From a bacterium (GTDB lineage: Bacteria > Zixibacteria > MSB-5A5 > GN15 > FEB-12), in NCBI GenBank assembly GCA_016708025.1, contig JADJGQ010000002.1, positions 434,001 through 498,000 on the forward strand: a stretch of DNA of 64,000 nucleotides, in the 5' to 3' direction. This document shows positions 35,403 to 43,360 of the stretch, one piece after another. The first letter of the stretch is position 1, and every line of letters starts with the position of its first letter. The position numbers were made by a program, and so were the translations under genes. The notes under the pieces were generated by a model. It had not been told where the DNA came from. It saw only the letters and a program-made list of their open reading frames with translations, and did no database searches.

Positions 35403-36831
35403 ACAGGTCAAACGAGTACTCGGGGACAAAACCGACGAAAAACTGCTGACGCTCTTTTTCGTCCTTTATAAGACCTCCCGGATCATTGATTCCGGTAACG
35501 CTGTCTTTAAGAACCAGAGCGAGACATTCTTTAACTATCTGACTCACCTGGTCAATGAATATGGCAATATCACGCTCAAAGCGTTTGGCGGACACTACTT
35601 CGTCAACGAGCGGATGGTGAAATTTGATGAGCACGGCGCTTCCGGCGCCGCGCAGGTGGTTGCCGAATGGAAAACCCTCGGCATCGGCGGCATTACGTTC
35701 GAGGCCTCAGCCACCCTGGCCGACATCCGTCAATTCATCACGTTTATCGCGGCGATCAAACCGAATTCGTCTAATATCGAAGAACTGGCTGCCCGTCTGA
35801 AAACGCAGGGGCATGCCGGCGTCCATCTTCTTTCTCTGAAGCGTGAGGGAGACCAACCCCATCGCCATGTCACGGAAGAAGAGAAAAAGACCATCCGCCT
35901 TTCGGCGCGTAACGCCTTCTTCCAGGCGATGACCACTGTGCAGGAACTGGTGGTTAATGTCTCGCAGGATCGCGAGATCAACATGGCCAAGACCCGTCGC
36001 GTGGTTCAGGCGCTCATCGACCATGTCTCTCGCGATGAGTCATCCCTGCTGGAACTCGCCTCCATCCGTGATTACGATGATTACACTTACGCTCACTCCA
36101 CTAACGTCTGCGTCTACTCCCTGACGCTTGGCGCCAGGCTGGGACTCGATCGCTCCCGTCTTTCGCAACTCGGCTTTACCGCGCTTTTCCATGATATCGG
36201 GAAAGTGAAACTCCCCAAGGATCTGATCCGCAAGCCGGATGCATACGATGAAAACGACTGGATCCAGATGCAGCGCCACCCGCAACTCGGCGCGAAAACC
36301 ATTCTGGCTCGACTTAAACTGGACGAACATACCGCCCGTGCGGCCCGTGGTGCGTTTGAACACCACATCAACAGCGACTTTACCGGCTATCCGACTCTTC
36401 ACCATAAAAAGCGGACCCCGGACCTCTTCTCGCGCATCATCTCGATCGTCGATACCTTCGATGCTCTCAGTTCCGGACGTGTCTACTTGAAAAAATCGAT
36501 CGCGCCCGATGAGGTTATCAAAAAGATGCGCTCGCAGATGGCGATCAAATTTGATCCCTTCCTGCTGAAGATCTTTACCAATGTCGTGGGAATCTATCCG
36601 TCCGGGTCGCTGGTTCTGCTATCGACCAATGAAATCGCATTAGTGCTGACCAACAACGAGCAGAATCTCGCTCGGCCTTATATCAAAATCGTCGGTAACC
36701 GTGCCGGACTGCTCGATAATCCGATCTGGATCGACCTTGCCCTGCCGGAAAACGAAGATCGCAAGGTGATGCGGATGATCGATCCGTCACGTTACGGGCT
36801 CGACGTCAAGAATTTCATTCTGCAGGATTAG
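35392..36831 (+). CDS. HD-GYP domain phosphodiesterase-like protein
   Basis: The start at 35392 has GGAGG 7 bases upstream and lies within the end of the HEAT gene. Residues about 1-165 form an uncharacterised helical N-terminal region. The HD-GYP domain (about 200-400) has YAHSTNVCVYSL, the metal-binding FHDIGKVKLP, QRHPQLGAK, and FEHHINSDFTGYP, where GYP is intact. HD-GYP enzymes hydrolyse cyclic-di-GMP. Key His/Asp residues are present, so activity is plausible. The N-terminal region has no recognised sensor domain, and the HEAT partner may supply regulation. Confidence 0.86.
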   Translation: MPVEQVKRVLGDKTDEKLLTLFFVLYKTSRIIDSGNAVFKNQSETFFNYLTHLVNEYGNITLKAFGGHYFVNERMVKFDEHGASGAAQVVAEWKTLGIGGITFEASATLADIRQFITFIAAIKPNSSNIEELAARLKTQGHAGVHLLSLKREGDQPHRHVTEEEKKTIRLSARNAFFQAMTTVQELVVNVSQDREINMAKTRRVVQALIDHVSRDESSLLELASIRDYDDYTYAHSTNVCVYSLTLGARLGLDRSRLSQLGFTALFHDIGKVKLPKDLIRKPDAYDENDWIQMQRHPQLGAKTILARLKLDEHTARAARGAFEHHINSDFTGYPTLHHKKRTPDLFSRIISIVDTFDALSSGRVYLKKSIAPDEVIKKMRSQMAIKFDPFLLKIFTNVVGIYPSGSLVLLSTNEIALVLTNNEQNLARPYIKIVGNRAGLLDNPIWIDLALPENEDRKVMRMIDPSRYGLDVKNFILQD

Positions 36832-37460
36832 AATCGAAAAGAGATCGCCGCCTGCATCCCATCAGCAGTCGGCGCGAGCTCCAGCCCGATCGTCTCGGTC
36901 CGGTTGGCCGGTGATCCGGTCAAGTGAGCATCCACATAGGCGTCGAATACCGAGACCAGCGTGGTCAACCCCAGAAAGAAGAGATATTTGTTTCGCTCCT
37001 GGCGGCGGTCCTTGAACATCGAGTAATACTGATTGCGCGTGGAGACTACCGTCGCCGCCTCGTAGCTATCTTTGAAATTGGAAGCTGATTTTCCGTAGTG
37101 GATCGCCGCCCCAATACACCATCCCTGTAATCCCGCAAAGATCACTGCCTTGGTGACCCGACCATTTCCGATCTGCCCCCATCCCGGAATCGCCAGAGAC
37201 TTGAGCAATGCGGTGGTTGGCCTCTGCCTCAATCGCTCTTCGAGATTGGTGCTATCCGTTACCGGCAGCTCGCCGTGAAAGACCGGCGGCACAAAAAGTA
37301 TCGTGTCGTTCTGAATGAGGGGAGCTTTGCTTGAATCTACCACTGTCGTATCGGACAGTGTGCTGTCAATGACAGGGGAAGGGGCAACTTGACTATACGC
37401 AGGCGCGGCGAACGCGCAGAACAGGACCACCAGCAGCACTAACAATCTGGTCGGTTTCAT
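36828..37460 (-). CDS. DUF5683-family membrane protein
   Basis: The N-terminus MKPTRLLVLLVVLFCAFAAP followed by AYSQ is a signal peptide. After a Ser/Thr/Asp-rich stretch comes the family hallmark SLAIPGWGQIGNGRVTKAV (about residues 90-108), then two hydrophobic segments (about 108-125 and 158-176), ending in a barrel-like AAISFRF. DUF5683 proteins occur in FCB-group genomes and their function is unknown to me. It overlaps the end of the HD-GYP gene by 4 bases from the opposite strand and lies directly downstream of the lipid kinase-like gene. Confidence 0.72.
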   Translation of the reverse strand: MKPTRLLVLLVVLFCAFAAPAYSQVAPSPVIDSTLSDTTVVDSSKAPLIQNDTILFVPPVFHGELPVTDSTNLEERLRQRPTTALLKSLAIPGWGQIGNGRVTKAVIFAGLQGWCIGAAIHYGKSASNFKDSYEAATVVSTRNQYYSMFKDRRQERNKYLFFLGLTTLVSVFDAYVDAHLTGSPANRTETIGLELAPTADGMQAAISFRF

Positions 37461-37463
37461 ACC

Positions 37464-38408
37464 TCAACAGAAGACCTTAACCTGCTTGTCGCCGATCTTC
37501 ACCGCCAACACGGTCGTCGGCAGCGTGATCAACTCGCCATCCAGATACATCACCTTATCTTTGATCGGCTGCAGGTTGATGGTTTTCCCGCGGTACATCC
37601 GCACATCCGTCCCATACAGGAACTTCCCCTTCTGAATCGCTCTGGTGATGGAGGAAAACTCCCCGAGCTGCCCACCCTGATCGAAAATCACTTCCGCCTG
37701 ACCATCATCCACCAGCGCCGCGCTGGCGAAGGGGAGACCAACCGCATACGGGAGAAGGTGGATATTCATCATCACCGGCGATATCTCAAAGCGAAAGGCA
37801 TCGATCTTGGCCACGAGCTTTTCAACCGTCACCGCGGACGCTGCTTTTGCCCCAAGCTGCGACCATCCGAACCCGAAGCGCGGTGAACGGATCGACTTTA
37901 AGTTATCCGCCAACTCTGGAAGAAATCCGATACCGATCGCGTTGAAGAACGGCTGATCGGCCGCCATCCCGGCATCGATCTTCTTGTAATCCCCCTTTAA
38001 TATCCGGGCAATCGCCACTTTCGGTTCAACTGCCTGGTAGAGGTAACGGGCGATGTTGTTGAATCTCCCCATCGGGAGGATCCCAACCGGGAGTTCACTC
38101 TCCATCGCGGCGCGTGCCACCAGATTGAATGTCCCATCCCCGCCGCAGGCGATCAGCGCGGTAAACTCCCCTCGCTTGGCCACTACCGGGGCCAGTTCCG
38201 ATGAATCTTTGTGCGGTTGGACGATCGCCAGTGCCTGCTTATAAAGCGACATGGCGCTTTCCGGCTCAAACGTGGTGTAATAACCGCCCCGCTCTTTGAC
38301 CGCGGACGTCAACTGGTCGATCTGTTTGGCCTGGTAGCCGGACGCTTTCCGATTAACAAACAGTGCCACATGGCTCTGCTTTTCCTTCTGATGACGACTT
38401 CTTGGCAT
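37464..38408 (-). CDS. Diacylglycerol kinase-family (YegS/DagK-like) lipid kinase
   Basis: The ATG at 38408 (MPRSRHQKEKQSHVALFVNR) is preferred; the frame extends 49 codons further into the divergent promoter region. The catalytic-domain motif ACGGDGTFNLVARA and PMGRFNNIARYL (the GGDGT and phosphate loop of DAG kinases) are present, as is the C-terminal beta domain ending DKVMYLDGELITLP. It would phosphorylate a lipid alcohol using ATP, at the inner face of the membrane. It is transcribed divergently from the prenyl-phosphate transferase gene, with 108 bases between. Confidence 0.82.
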   Translation of the reverse strand: MPRSRHQKEKQSHVALFVNRKASGYQAKQIDQLTSAVKERGGYYTTFEPESAMSLYKQALAIVQPHKDSSELAPVVAKRGEFTALIACGGDGTFNLVARAAMESELPVGILPMGRFNNIARYLYQAVEPKVAIARILKGDYKKIDAGMAADQPFFNAIGIGFLPELADNLKSIRSPRFGFGWSQLGAKAASAVTVEKLVAKIDAFRFEISPVMMNIHLLPYAVGLPFASAALVDDGQAEVIFDQGGQLGEFSSITRAIQKGKFLYGTDVRMYRGKTINLQPIKDKVMYLDGELITLPTTVLAVKIGDKQVKVFC

Positions 38409-38481
38409 GGCGGTAGTATACGTTCTCCTGCCCTCCCCGCAAGGATTTTGCTTCCTCCGGCCTCCCTCTCCCTTGAAATAC

Positions 38482-38510
38482 TTGAAGTCTTTGGCGTTAG
38501 GGCATATACT
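38482..38510 (+). promoter_or_regulatory. Sigma-70-type promoter reaching to the ATG of the UbiA-family gene
   Basis: TTGAAG at 38482-38487 and TATACT at 38505-38510 are separated by exactly 17 bases. Transcription would be expected to start about 7 bases later, at or next to the ATG at 38517, so the transcript may be leaderless. This matches the lack of a clear ribosome site before that ATG. Confidence 0.55.
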
Positions 38511-38516
38511 ACTGGT

Positions 38517-39392
38517 ATGCCCGCCGATCTGATCAAACTTGCTCGACCCGGTCAATGGATCAAGAACTGGGTGCTCCTTGCCGCCCTCATTTTTGCCGGC
38601 ACCCTGCGGGATACCTCGCGCCTCTGGCTCGCCCTGGCGGCGGTCGGTATCTTCTGCCTTCTCTCTTCAGCTATTTATACCCTCAATGACCTGATCGACC
38701 GCAACTCCGACAAACAGCACCCGCTGAAAAAGGACCGCCCCATCGCTTCTGGCCGAGTCACTCCGACCAAAGCGATCGCCATGGTGATCATCCTCCTCGC
38801 CATCGGCCTGACCGCCGCATTCTGGATCAACTGGCAGTTTGGCACAGTCGCGATCGGATTTGTTCTGCTCAATTTCGGCTATTCGATCAAACTGAAAGAT
38901 CTCGTCATCATCGATGTTGTCGCGCTTGCTCTCAGCTTTGTCCTGCGCGCCTATGCCGGCGCCGTCGCCATAAATGTCCCTGCCTCCAAATGGCTCCTGA
39001 TCACCACCTTCATGCTCGCCCTTTTCCTGGGCTTCGGCAAACGCCGGCATGAACTGGTACTCCTCGAATCAACCGCCAGCGCTCATCGCAAATCCCTCAG
39101 CCATTATTCCCCATATCTGCTCGACCAGATCATCGGCGTTACCACTGCCTCAGTGCTGGTCGTTTATATGCTTTACACTTTCTCCGACGAGGTTTCGGTC
39201 AAGCTCGGCACTCAGAACCTCTATCTGACCATCCCTTTTGTCGTTTATGGCATCTTTCGCTATCTCTATCTGATCCACCGCCTGGACGAAGGCGGCTCGC
39301 CGACCCGCGTCCTCTTTGCCGATAAACCGATTCTGATCAATGTCGCACTCTGGTTTGTTGCCGTCACTCTGATCCTCTATCATCTCTGGTAG
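38517..39392 (+). CDS. UbiA-family prenyltransferase, decaprenyl-phosphate phosphoribosyltransferase-like
   Basis: The 291-residue membrane protein starts MPADLIKLARPGQWIKNWVL, with about nine hydrophobic helices. The first Asp-rich motif is NDLIDRNSDKQHPLKKDRPI and the second lies around DVVALALSFVLRAYAG. The combination fits 5-phosphoribosyl-1-pyrophosphate:polyprenyl-phosphate transferases (UbiA/Rv3806c-like), which make lipid-linked ribose for cell-envelope glycans. A frame from 38211 exists but starts inside the opposite gene. Polyprenyl substrate length is not predictable; other UbiA enzymes remain possible. Confidence 0.78.
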   Translation: MPADLIKLARPGQWIKNWVLLAALIFAGTLRDTSRLWLALAAVGIFCLLSSAIYTLNDLIDRNSDKQHPLKKDRPIASGRVTPTKAIAMVIILLAIGLTAAFWINWQFGTVAIGFVLLNFGYSIKLKDLVIIDVVALALSFVLRAYAGAVAINVPASKWLLITTFMLALFLGFGKRRHELVLLESTASAHRKSLSHYSPYLLDQIIGVTTASVLVVYMLYTFSDEVSVKLGTQNLYLTIPFVVYGIFRYLYLIHRLDEGGSPTRVLFADKPILINVALWFVAVTLILYHLW

Positions 39393-39427
39393 ACTTTGGC
39401 TCCCTTTTCCCGTAGAATAGATATACC

Positions 39428-40426
39428 ATGAACGGCAAACTAAACGCTCAGAATCTCAACGACCCGATCGTCGATTACCTCCATCGGAATATCACTACCC
39501 TGCGCGATACCGAAACAGTGCAGGAGGCGATGGCCCGTTTGCGCGGCACGGAGCTGAGCGAAAAGATCATCTATTTTTATGTGCTGAATGATCGCTCCCA
39601 ACTGGTCGGTGTCGTTCCGGTTCGACGGCTCCTCATGTCGCCGCTTCAGGACAAGATATCCTCTCTCATGCTGACACGGGTTGTCTCCATCCCGGAGCGT
39701 GCCACCGTCCTGATCGCCATGGAGCAATTCCTTTTCTACCGCTATCTGGCGTTGCCGGTTGTCGATGCTCAGAATCATTTGCTCGGGGTGGTGGATATTG
39801 AACTTTTCACCGAAGAACTGAGCGCTCTCTCCGAACAGCATGAGATCGAAAACGCCTTCCAGTTGATCGGTATTCACGTTACCCTTGGTCGCAAGTCATC
39901 GCTCTGGGCGAGCTATCTCGACCGCTTTCCCTGGCTGTTGGTCAATATCCTCGGCGGACTGATGTGTGCGCTCATCATGAGCCAGTACGAGTCGCTGCTG
40001 GAGATCGTCATTCTGCTCGCCATGTTTGTTCCGGTTGTACTCGCACTCGCTGAATCGGTCTCGATGCAGTCGATGACCCTCACTCTGCAGGGACTGCCTG
40101 AGACCGGACAATCGGATATCATGCTCCTCTCCGCGCTTCGACGCGAACTGCTGGTCGCCGCCCTGATCGGCCTTTCCAGCGGTGCGATCGTCGGCGCTGT
40201 CGCCTGGATCTGGCAACGCGATTGGGTGGTTGCGCTGGTTATCGGCGGCGCGATCTGGGTCTCCATGATCACCGCTTGTCTTCTCGGGGTGGCGGTGCCG
40301 GGGATCATCCGACGTCTCAAGATCAATCCACAGATCGCCGCCGGCCCGATCGTGCTTGCGGTCGCCGACATTATAGCCCTGATGTTTTACTTCAATCTCT
40401 CCGGCTGGCTGCTGGAACGACTCTAA
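39428..40426 (+). CDS. MgtE-like divalent cation transporter lacking the N-terminal domain
   Basis: The 332-residue protein starts directly with a CBS pair (about 8-140; DPIVDYLHRNITTLRDTETV and LALPVVDAQNHLLGVVDIE), then five hydrophobic helices (from about 165) with the MgtE pore pattern (PLLVNILGG-like, MFVPVVLALAESVSMQSMT). MgtE channels carry magnesium inward under CBS control. The usual N-terminal superhelical domain of about 130 residues is absent. A ribosome site is weak. The gene lies 35 bases after the UbiA-family gene on the same strand. Confidence 0.82.
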   Translation: MNGKLNAQNLNDPIVDYLHRNITTLRDTETVQEAMARLRGTELSEKIIYFYVLNDRSQLVGVVPVRRLLMSPLQDKISSLMLTRVVSIPERATVLIAMEQFLFYRYLALPVVDAQNHLLGVVDIELFTEELSALSEQHEIENAFQLIGIHVTLGRKSSLWASYLDRFPWLLVNILGGLMCALIMSQYESLLEIVILLAMFVPVVLALAESVSMQSMTLTLQGLPETGQSDIMLLSALRRELLVAALIGLSSGAIVGAVAWIWQRDWVVALVIGGAIWVSMITACLLGVAVPGIIRRLKINPQIAAGPIVLAVADIIALMFYFNLSGWLLERL

Positions 40427-40454
40427 TTCAGATCGGCCAAACACAAAGAAAAAC

Positions 40455-40477
40455 GGCCCGGTTATCAACCGGGCCGA
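40455..40477. terminator. Bidirectional hairpin terminator
   Basis: CGGCCCGGTT and AACCGGGCCG form a 10-bp stem with a 3-base loop. On the minus strand it is followed by TTTTTC, so it chiefly serves the peroxiredoxin gene ending at 40505. Confidence 0.75.
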
Positions 40478-40504
40478 TTCACAAGATTGTCTTTAACTCA
40501 CCGT

Positions 40505-41053
40505 CTATTTCTTCGTCCCCAAAAACGCCTTGAGTGTCTCAAAATCCTTCTCATCCGCCACCGAATACGCCTCATCGACATACTCGATCTTCCCATCCGG
40601 CCCCACTACAAATACCGACCGCTTGAAATACCCCTTCTCTTCAGCAAAGACCCCCATCTTTTTCCCAAACTCCCGCCAATGATCCGCCAGCAATCTGAAT
40701 GGAAGATTGTGGTGCTTCGCCCATTCCTGATGCGAATAGACCAGATCGGCCGAGATCGGCAACACCTCAACATTCAGCCCTTCAAACTGCGCAATCGCAT
40801 CGCGGAATGTGCAGACCTCCTTGGTACAACCGCCCGACCAGTCGGCAGGGTAGAAGGCCAGCAGATACCGCTTCCCCTTCAAATCAGCCGAACCGATCCC
40901 TTCCCAACTGATCGAATCCCTGGTCGCATACGGCAGTTTGAACTCCGGGATCGTGTCACCAACCTGTGGCATGGCAGCTGTCCTTTCTGTGGCAAATCCG
41001 GCGATTGAGACCACCGCAATGATCATCGCCATCAAGATTCTTCGACTCATCAA
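40505..41053 (-). CDS. Exported peroxiredoxin (BCP-like)
   Basis: MMSRRILMAMIIAVVSIAGF is a signal sequence, followed by a thioredoxin-fold peroxiredoxin. The active-site segment DWSGGCTKEVCTFRD has peroxidatic C76 and a second Cys, C81, five residues later, the intramolecular pair of BCP-type enzymes. It reduces peroxides in the periplasm using reducing power from thioredoxin-like partners. The length (182 residues with signal) is normal. It is a single gene with its own terminator. Confidence 0.85.
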   Translation of the reverse strand: MMSRRILMAMIIAVVSIAGFATERTAAMPQVGDTIPEFKLPYATRDSISWEGIGSADLKGKRYLLAFYPADWSGGCTKEVCTFRDAIAQFEGLNVEVLPISADLVYSHQEWAKHHNLPFRLLADHWREFGKKMGVFAEEKGYFKRSVFVVGPDGKIEYVDEAYSVADEKDFETLKAFLGTKK

Positions 41054-41195
41054 TACTCCTTGTCGCTCTGCAAATTTGTTTCTCCCTGAACAATTGCCGA
41101 CCGCTCCCGGTTTCCGGACATTTTCCGTCAGAAATTAGCTATTGACGAACCCTTCCCGGCGTCGTTGTTTCCTGCCAACCGAAACGAAAGAAGAA

Positions 41196-42209
41196 ATGGC
41201 TAAACACAAAGTTACTCTTATTCCTGGCGACGGTATCGGCCCCGAGGTTTCCGAGGCGACCGTCCGCGTAATCGAGGCTGCCGGCGTTGACATCCAGTGG
41301 GACCGCCACGAGGCCGGCATGGCCGGTATCCAGAAATACGGCGAGTCTGTTCCCGATGCCCTGCTTGATTCCATCAAAGAGAACAAGGTCGCGCTCAAGG
41401 GCCCGTTAACCACTCTCGTCGGCAAAGGATTCAAATCCGCGAATGTGACGCTTCGCCAAAGACTCGACCTCTATGTCAACCTCCGGCCGGTCAAATCGAT
41501 CGGCGGTGTTCCGAGCCATTTCGACAAAGTTGACCTGGTCATCTTCCGCGAAAATACGGAAGACCTCTATACCGGTATCGAAAGCATGGTCTCGCCCGGG
41601 GTGATGACCGCCATGAAAGTGGTCACCGAAAAAGCCTCCGCCAAGATCGCGCGCTGGGCGTTTGAATATGCCCGCAAAAACAAGCGCAAGAAGATCACCC
41701 TGGTGCATAAAGCGAATATCATGAAGATGACCGATGGGCTCTTCCTGCGCACCTTCGAAGAGATCGCCAAAGAATATCCCGATATCAAAGCCGAGGATCG
41801 CATTGTCGATGCCCTCTGCATGCAACTGGTGATGGACCCGACCCGCTTTGATATGCTGCTCTTGGGAAATCTGTTTGGTGATATCGTTTCCGATCTCGCC
41901 GCCGGCCTGGTCGGCGGACTGGGTGTGGTGCCGGGAGCCAATATCGGTGATGAGTACGCCGTCTTCGAAGCTGTCCATGGTACCGCACCCGACATTGCCG
42001 GCAAAAATGTCGCTAACCCGACCGCACTGATCTTTTCGGCGCTGCTGATGCTTCGTTATCTCGGTGAGGAAGAGGCGGCCGACCGGATCTGGAAAGCGAT
42101 GGTCCTTTCACTCGCGATGGGGCACCACCTGACGCGCGATCTCGGCGGCACCTGCTCGACAACTGAATTCACCGATGAATTGATCAAAGAGATAAAAAGC
42201 CGGACATAG
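41196..42209 (+). CDS. icd: NAD(P)-dependent isocitrate dehydrogenase (isocitrate/isopropylmalate family)
   Basis: The ATG at 41196 (MAKHKVTLIPGDGIGPEVSE) is preferred; a longer frame from 41142 uses TTG. The segment KGFKSANVTLRQ has the substrate Ser/Asn pattern of isocitrate enzymes, FRENTEDLYTGIE is the family signature, and NLFGDIVSDLAAGLVGGLG is the metal-binding domain. The 337 residues match short NAD-type isocitrate dehydrogenases. It makes 2-oxoglutarate in the TCA cycle. Homoisocitrate or isopropylmalate dehydrogenases are related, but the Ser-x-Asn pattern favours isocitrate. Confidence 0.88.
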   Translation: MAKHKVTLIPGDGIGPEVSEATVRVIEAAGVDIQWDRHEAGMAGIQKYGESVPDALLDSIKENKVALKGPLTTLVGKGFKSANVTLRQRLDLYVNLRPVKSIGGVPSHFDKVDLVIFRENTEDLYTGIESMVSPGVMTAMKVVTEKASAKIARWAFEYARKNKRKKITLVHKANIMKMTDGLFLRTFEEIAKEYPDIKAEDRIVDALCMQLVMDPTRFDMLLLGNLFGDIVSDLAAGLVGGLGVVPGANIGDEYAVFEAVHGTAPDIAGKNVANPTALIFSALLMLRYLGEEEAADRIWKAMVLSLAMGHHLTRDLGGTCSTTEFTDELIKEIKSRT

Positions 42210-42231
42210 GATTCGTCTGGTTTTGTCGGTC

Positions 42232-42267
42232 AAGGGCTCGGCGTTAGGGAAACTCCGAGCCCTTTCT
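42232..42267 (+). terminator. Terminator of icd
   Basis: AAGGGCTCGG and CCGAGCCCTT form a perfect 10-bp stem with a 13-base loop and end in TTTCTGTTTG, 23 bases after the stop. Confidence 0.8.
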
Positions 42268-42313
42268 GTTTGTGTGGATGGCGAGTGTGCGCGATAAAGG
42301 ATTGCTTGTACGC

Positions 42314-42408
42314 CCCTCATCCGGCGCTTCGCGCCACCTTCTCCCAGAGGGAGAAGGGACTTTCCCCTCTCCCCTTGGGAGAGGGTGCCCTGAAAGGGCG
42401 GGTGAGGG
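42314..42408. repeat. Dispersed intergenic inverted-repeat element, copy 2
   Basis: This is a near-identical relative of 24203-24296, with the same CCCTCATCCG start and GGGTGAGGG end and the same internal hairpins. It lies between the icd terminator and a small Cys-rich gene. Any frame across it is non-coding. Confidence 0.8.
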
Positions 42409-42475
42409 ATTGACCTTGGGTCCCCCTGCCAACTTTCCCAATGCATCAATCTACCGCATTTACTATATTCCCCCC

Positions 42476-42802
42476 ATGACACCTATCATGCCGACCGAAG
42501 GACTGATGTGCTGGAGTTGCGGCAAACCGACCGGGATCACCGGCAAAGTCTTCCGCAATGACACCTGCCCGCACTGCAACGCTGATATGCGATGCTGCCG
42601 CGGCTGCCGACATTTCGATCCGACTCGACGGTTCCAGTGCCGTGAGACGATCGAGAGCAATATCGTGGAGAAAGAGAAATCGAATTTCTGCGATGTCTAT
42701 CAATTCCGCGAGGTGATCAAAAAAGCGGGGGGCGTCTCGACCCAGGGCCCGGAAACCAAAGATAACCGGAAAAAGAAATTCGACGATCTGTTTAATGATT
42801 GA
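42476..42802 (+). CDS. Small Cys-rich (zinc-binding) hypothetical protein
   Basis: The start at 42476 is chosen because the frame further upstream runs through the dispersed repeat; ATGs at 42488 and 42506 are alternatives. The 108-residue product has several Cys pairs (CWSC, CPHC, CCRGCRHF, FQC, NFC), likely binding two or more zinc ions, followed by a basic helical tail with many Lys. No family is recognised. It lies between icd and a small membrane protein gene. Confidence 0.6.
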   Translation: MTPIMPTEGLMCWSCGKPTGITGKVFRNDTCPHCNADMRCCRGCRHFDPTRRFQCRETIESNIVEKEKSNFCDVYQFREVIKKAGGVSTQGPETKDNRKKKFDDLFND

Positions 42803-42822
42803 TCAAGCGGGGGATTCGGTGA

Positions 42823-43155
42823 GTGTGGTCTGAAGTTGTTCTGAGCACCCTGCTCTACTTCATTGCCGGCTTGCTTGTGCTGGCGCTGGTTGTTCTTCTG
42901 TCGCAGATAGTTTTGGCGGCTATCCCTTTCCATCAATTGCAGCGAGTTTACAGCTTTCTCTTACGAGGTCGAGGGGCGATTCTTTGGAAAAGCCTGCGAC
43001 GGCTCATTGGCCTCTTTCTGGATGACAAAGGCGTACCGGTTCTGAAATTCGGCCGCAATCTGATTATCACTCTGGCAATTCTTTTGATAGCAGCCATCCT
43101 CGGTGCGTATCTCGATGTTACCGGGAACCTGCCGTGGTCGGGTTGGCTGAAGTAA
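42823..43155 (+). CDS. Small membrane protein (110 aa)
   Basis: A GTG start at 42823 opens a frame with a long hydrophobic N-terminal stretch (about 6-35), a polar middle (LRGRGAILWKSLRRLIGLF) and a second hydrophobic helix (about 79-98). It lies 20 bases after the Cys-rich gene on the same strand, so a small operon is likely. There is no recognised domain. Confidence 0.5.
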   Translation: MWSEVVLSTLLYFIAGLLVLALVVLLSQIVLAAIPFHQLQRVYSFLLRGRGAILWKSLRRLIGLFLDDKGVPVLKFGRNLIITLAILLIAAILGAYLDVTGNLPWSGWLK

Positions 43156-43166
43156 GTGGCGGCTCG

Positions 43167-43276
43167 TAGGTCAGGCGCGGTCGACAAGCAGCGCGATGTC
43201 GATTATCTGCGCGCCTGACATTTCGCTGTCAGGTCCGCCATTTTGTGCTGCTTCGCATCATGCGGGCCCGACCTGC
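43167..43276. repeat. Imperfect cruciform-type inverted repeat
   Basis: The left arm GTAGGTCAGGC (43167 onward) is matched by GCCCGACCTGC near 43266-43276, each arm about 30 bases with mismatches. In the centre CCTGACA (43214-43220) pairs with TGTCAGG (43227-43233). It sits between the small membrane protein gene and the AT-rich two-gene unit, marking the left edge of the latter. No coding function is visible. Confidence 0.5.
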
Positions 43277-43360
43277 TCACTTATTAGTGGTCACCAGAGT
43301 TAATGGTATTGACATTGACGCTTTTGGCATATAGGTTTCTGTAAACTTGGGGAGTCTATT

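Noticed and set aside
42272..42475. 68-codon N-terminal extension of the Cys-rich gene
   Set aside because: It lies in the dispersed repeat copy 2 and is therefore non-coding.
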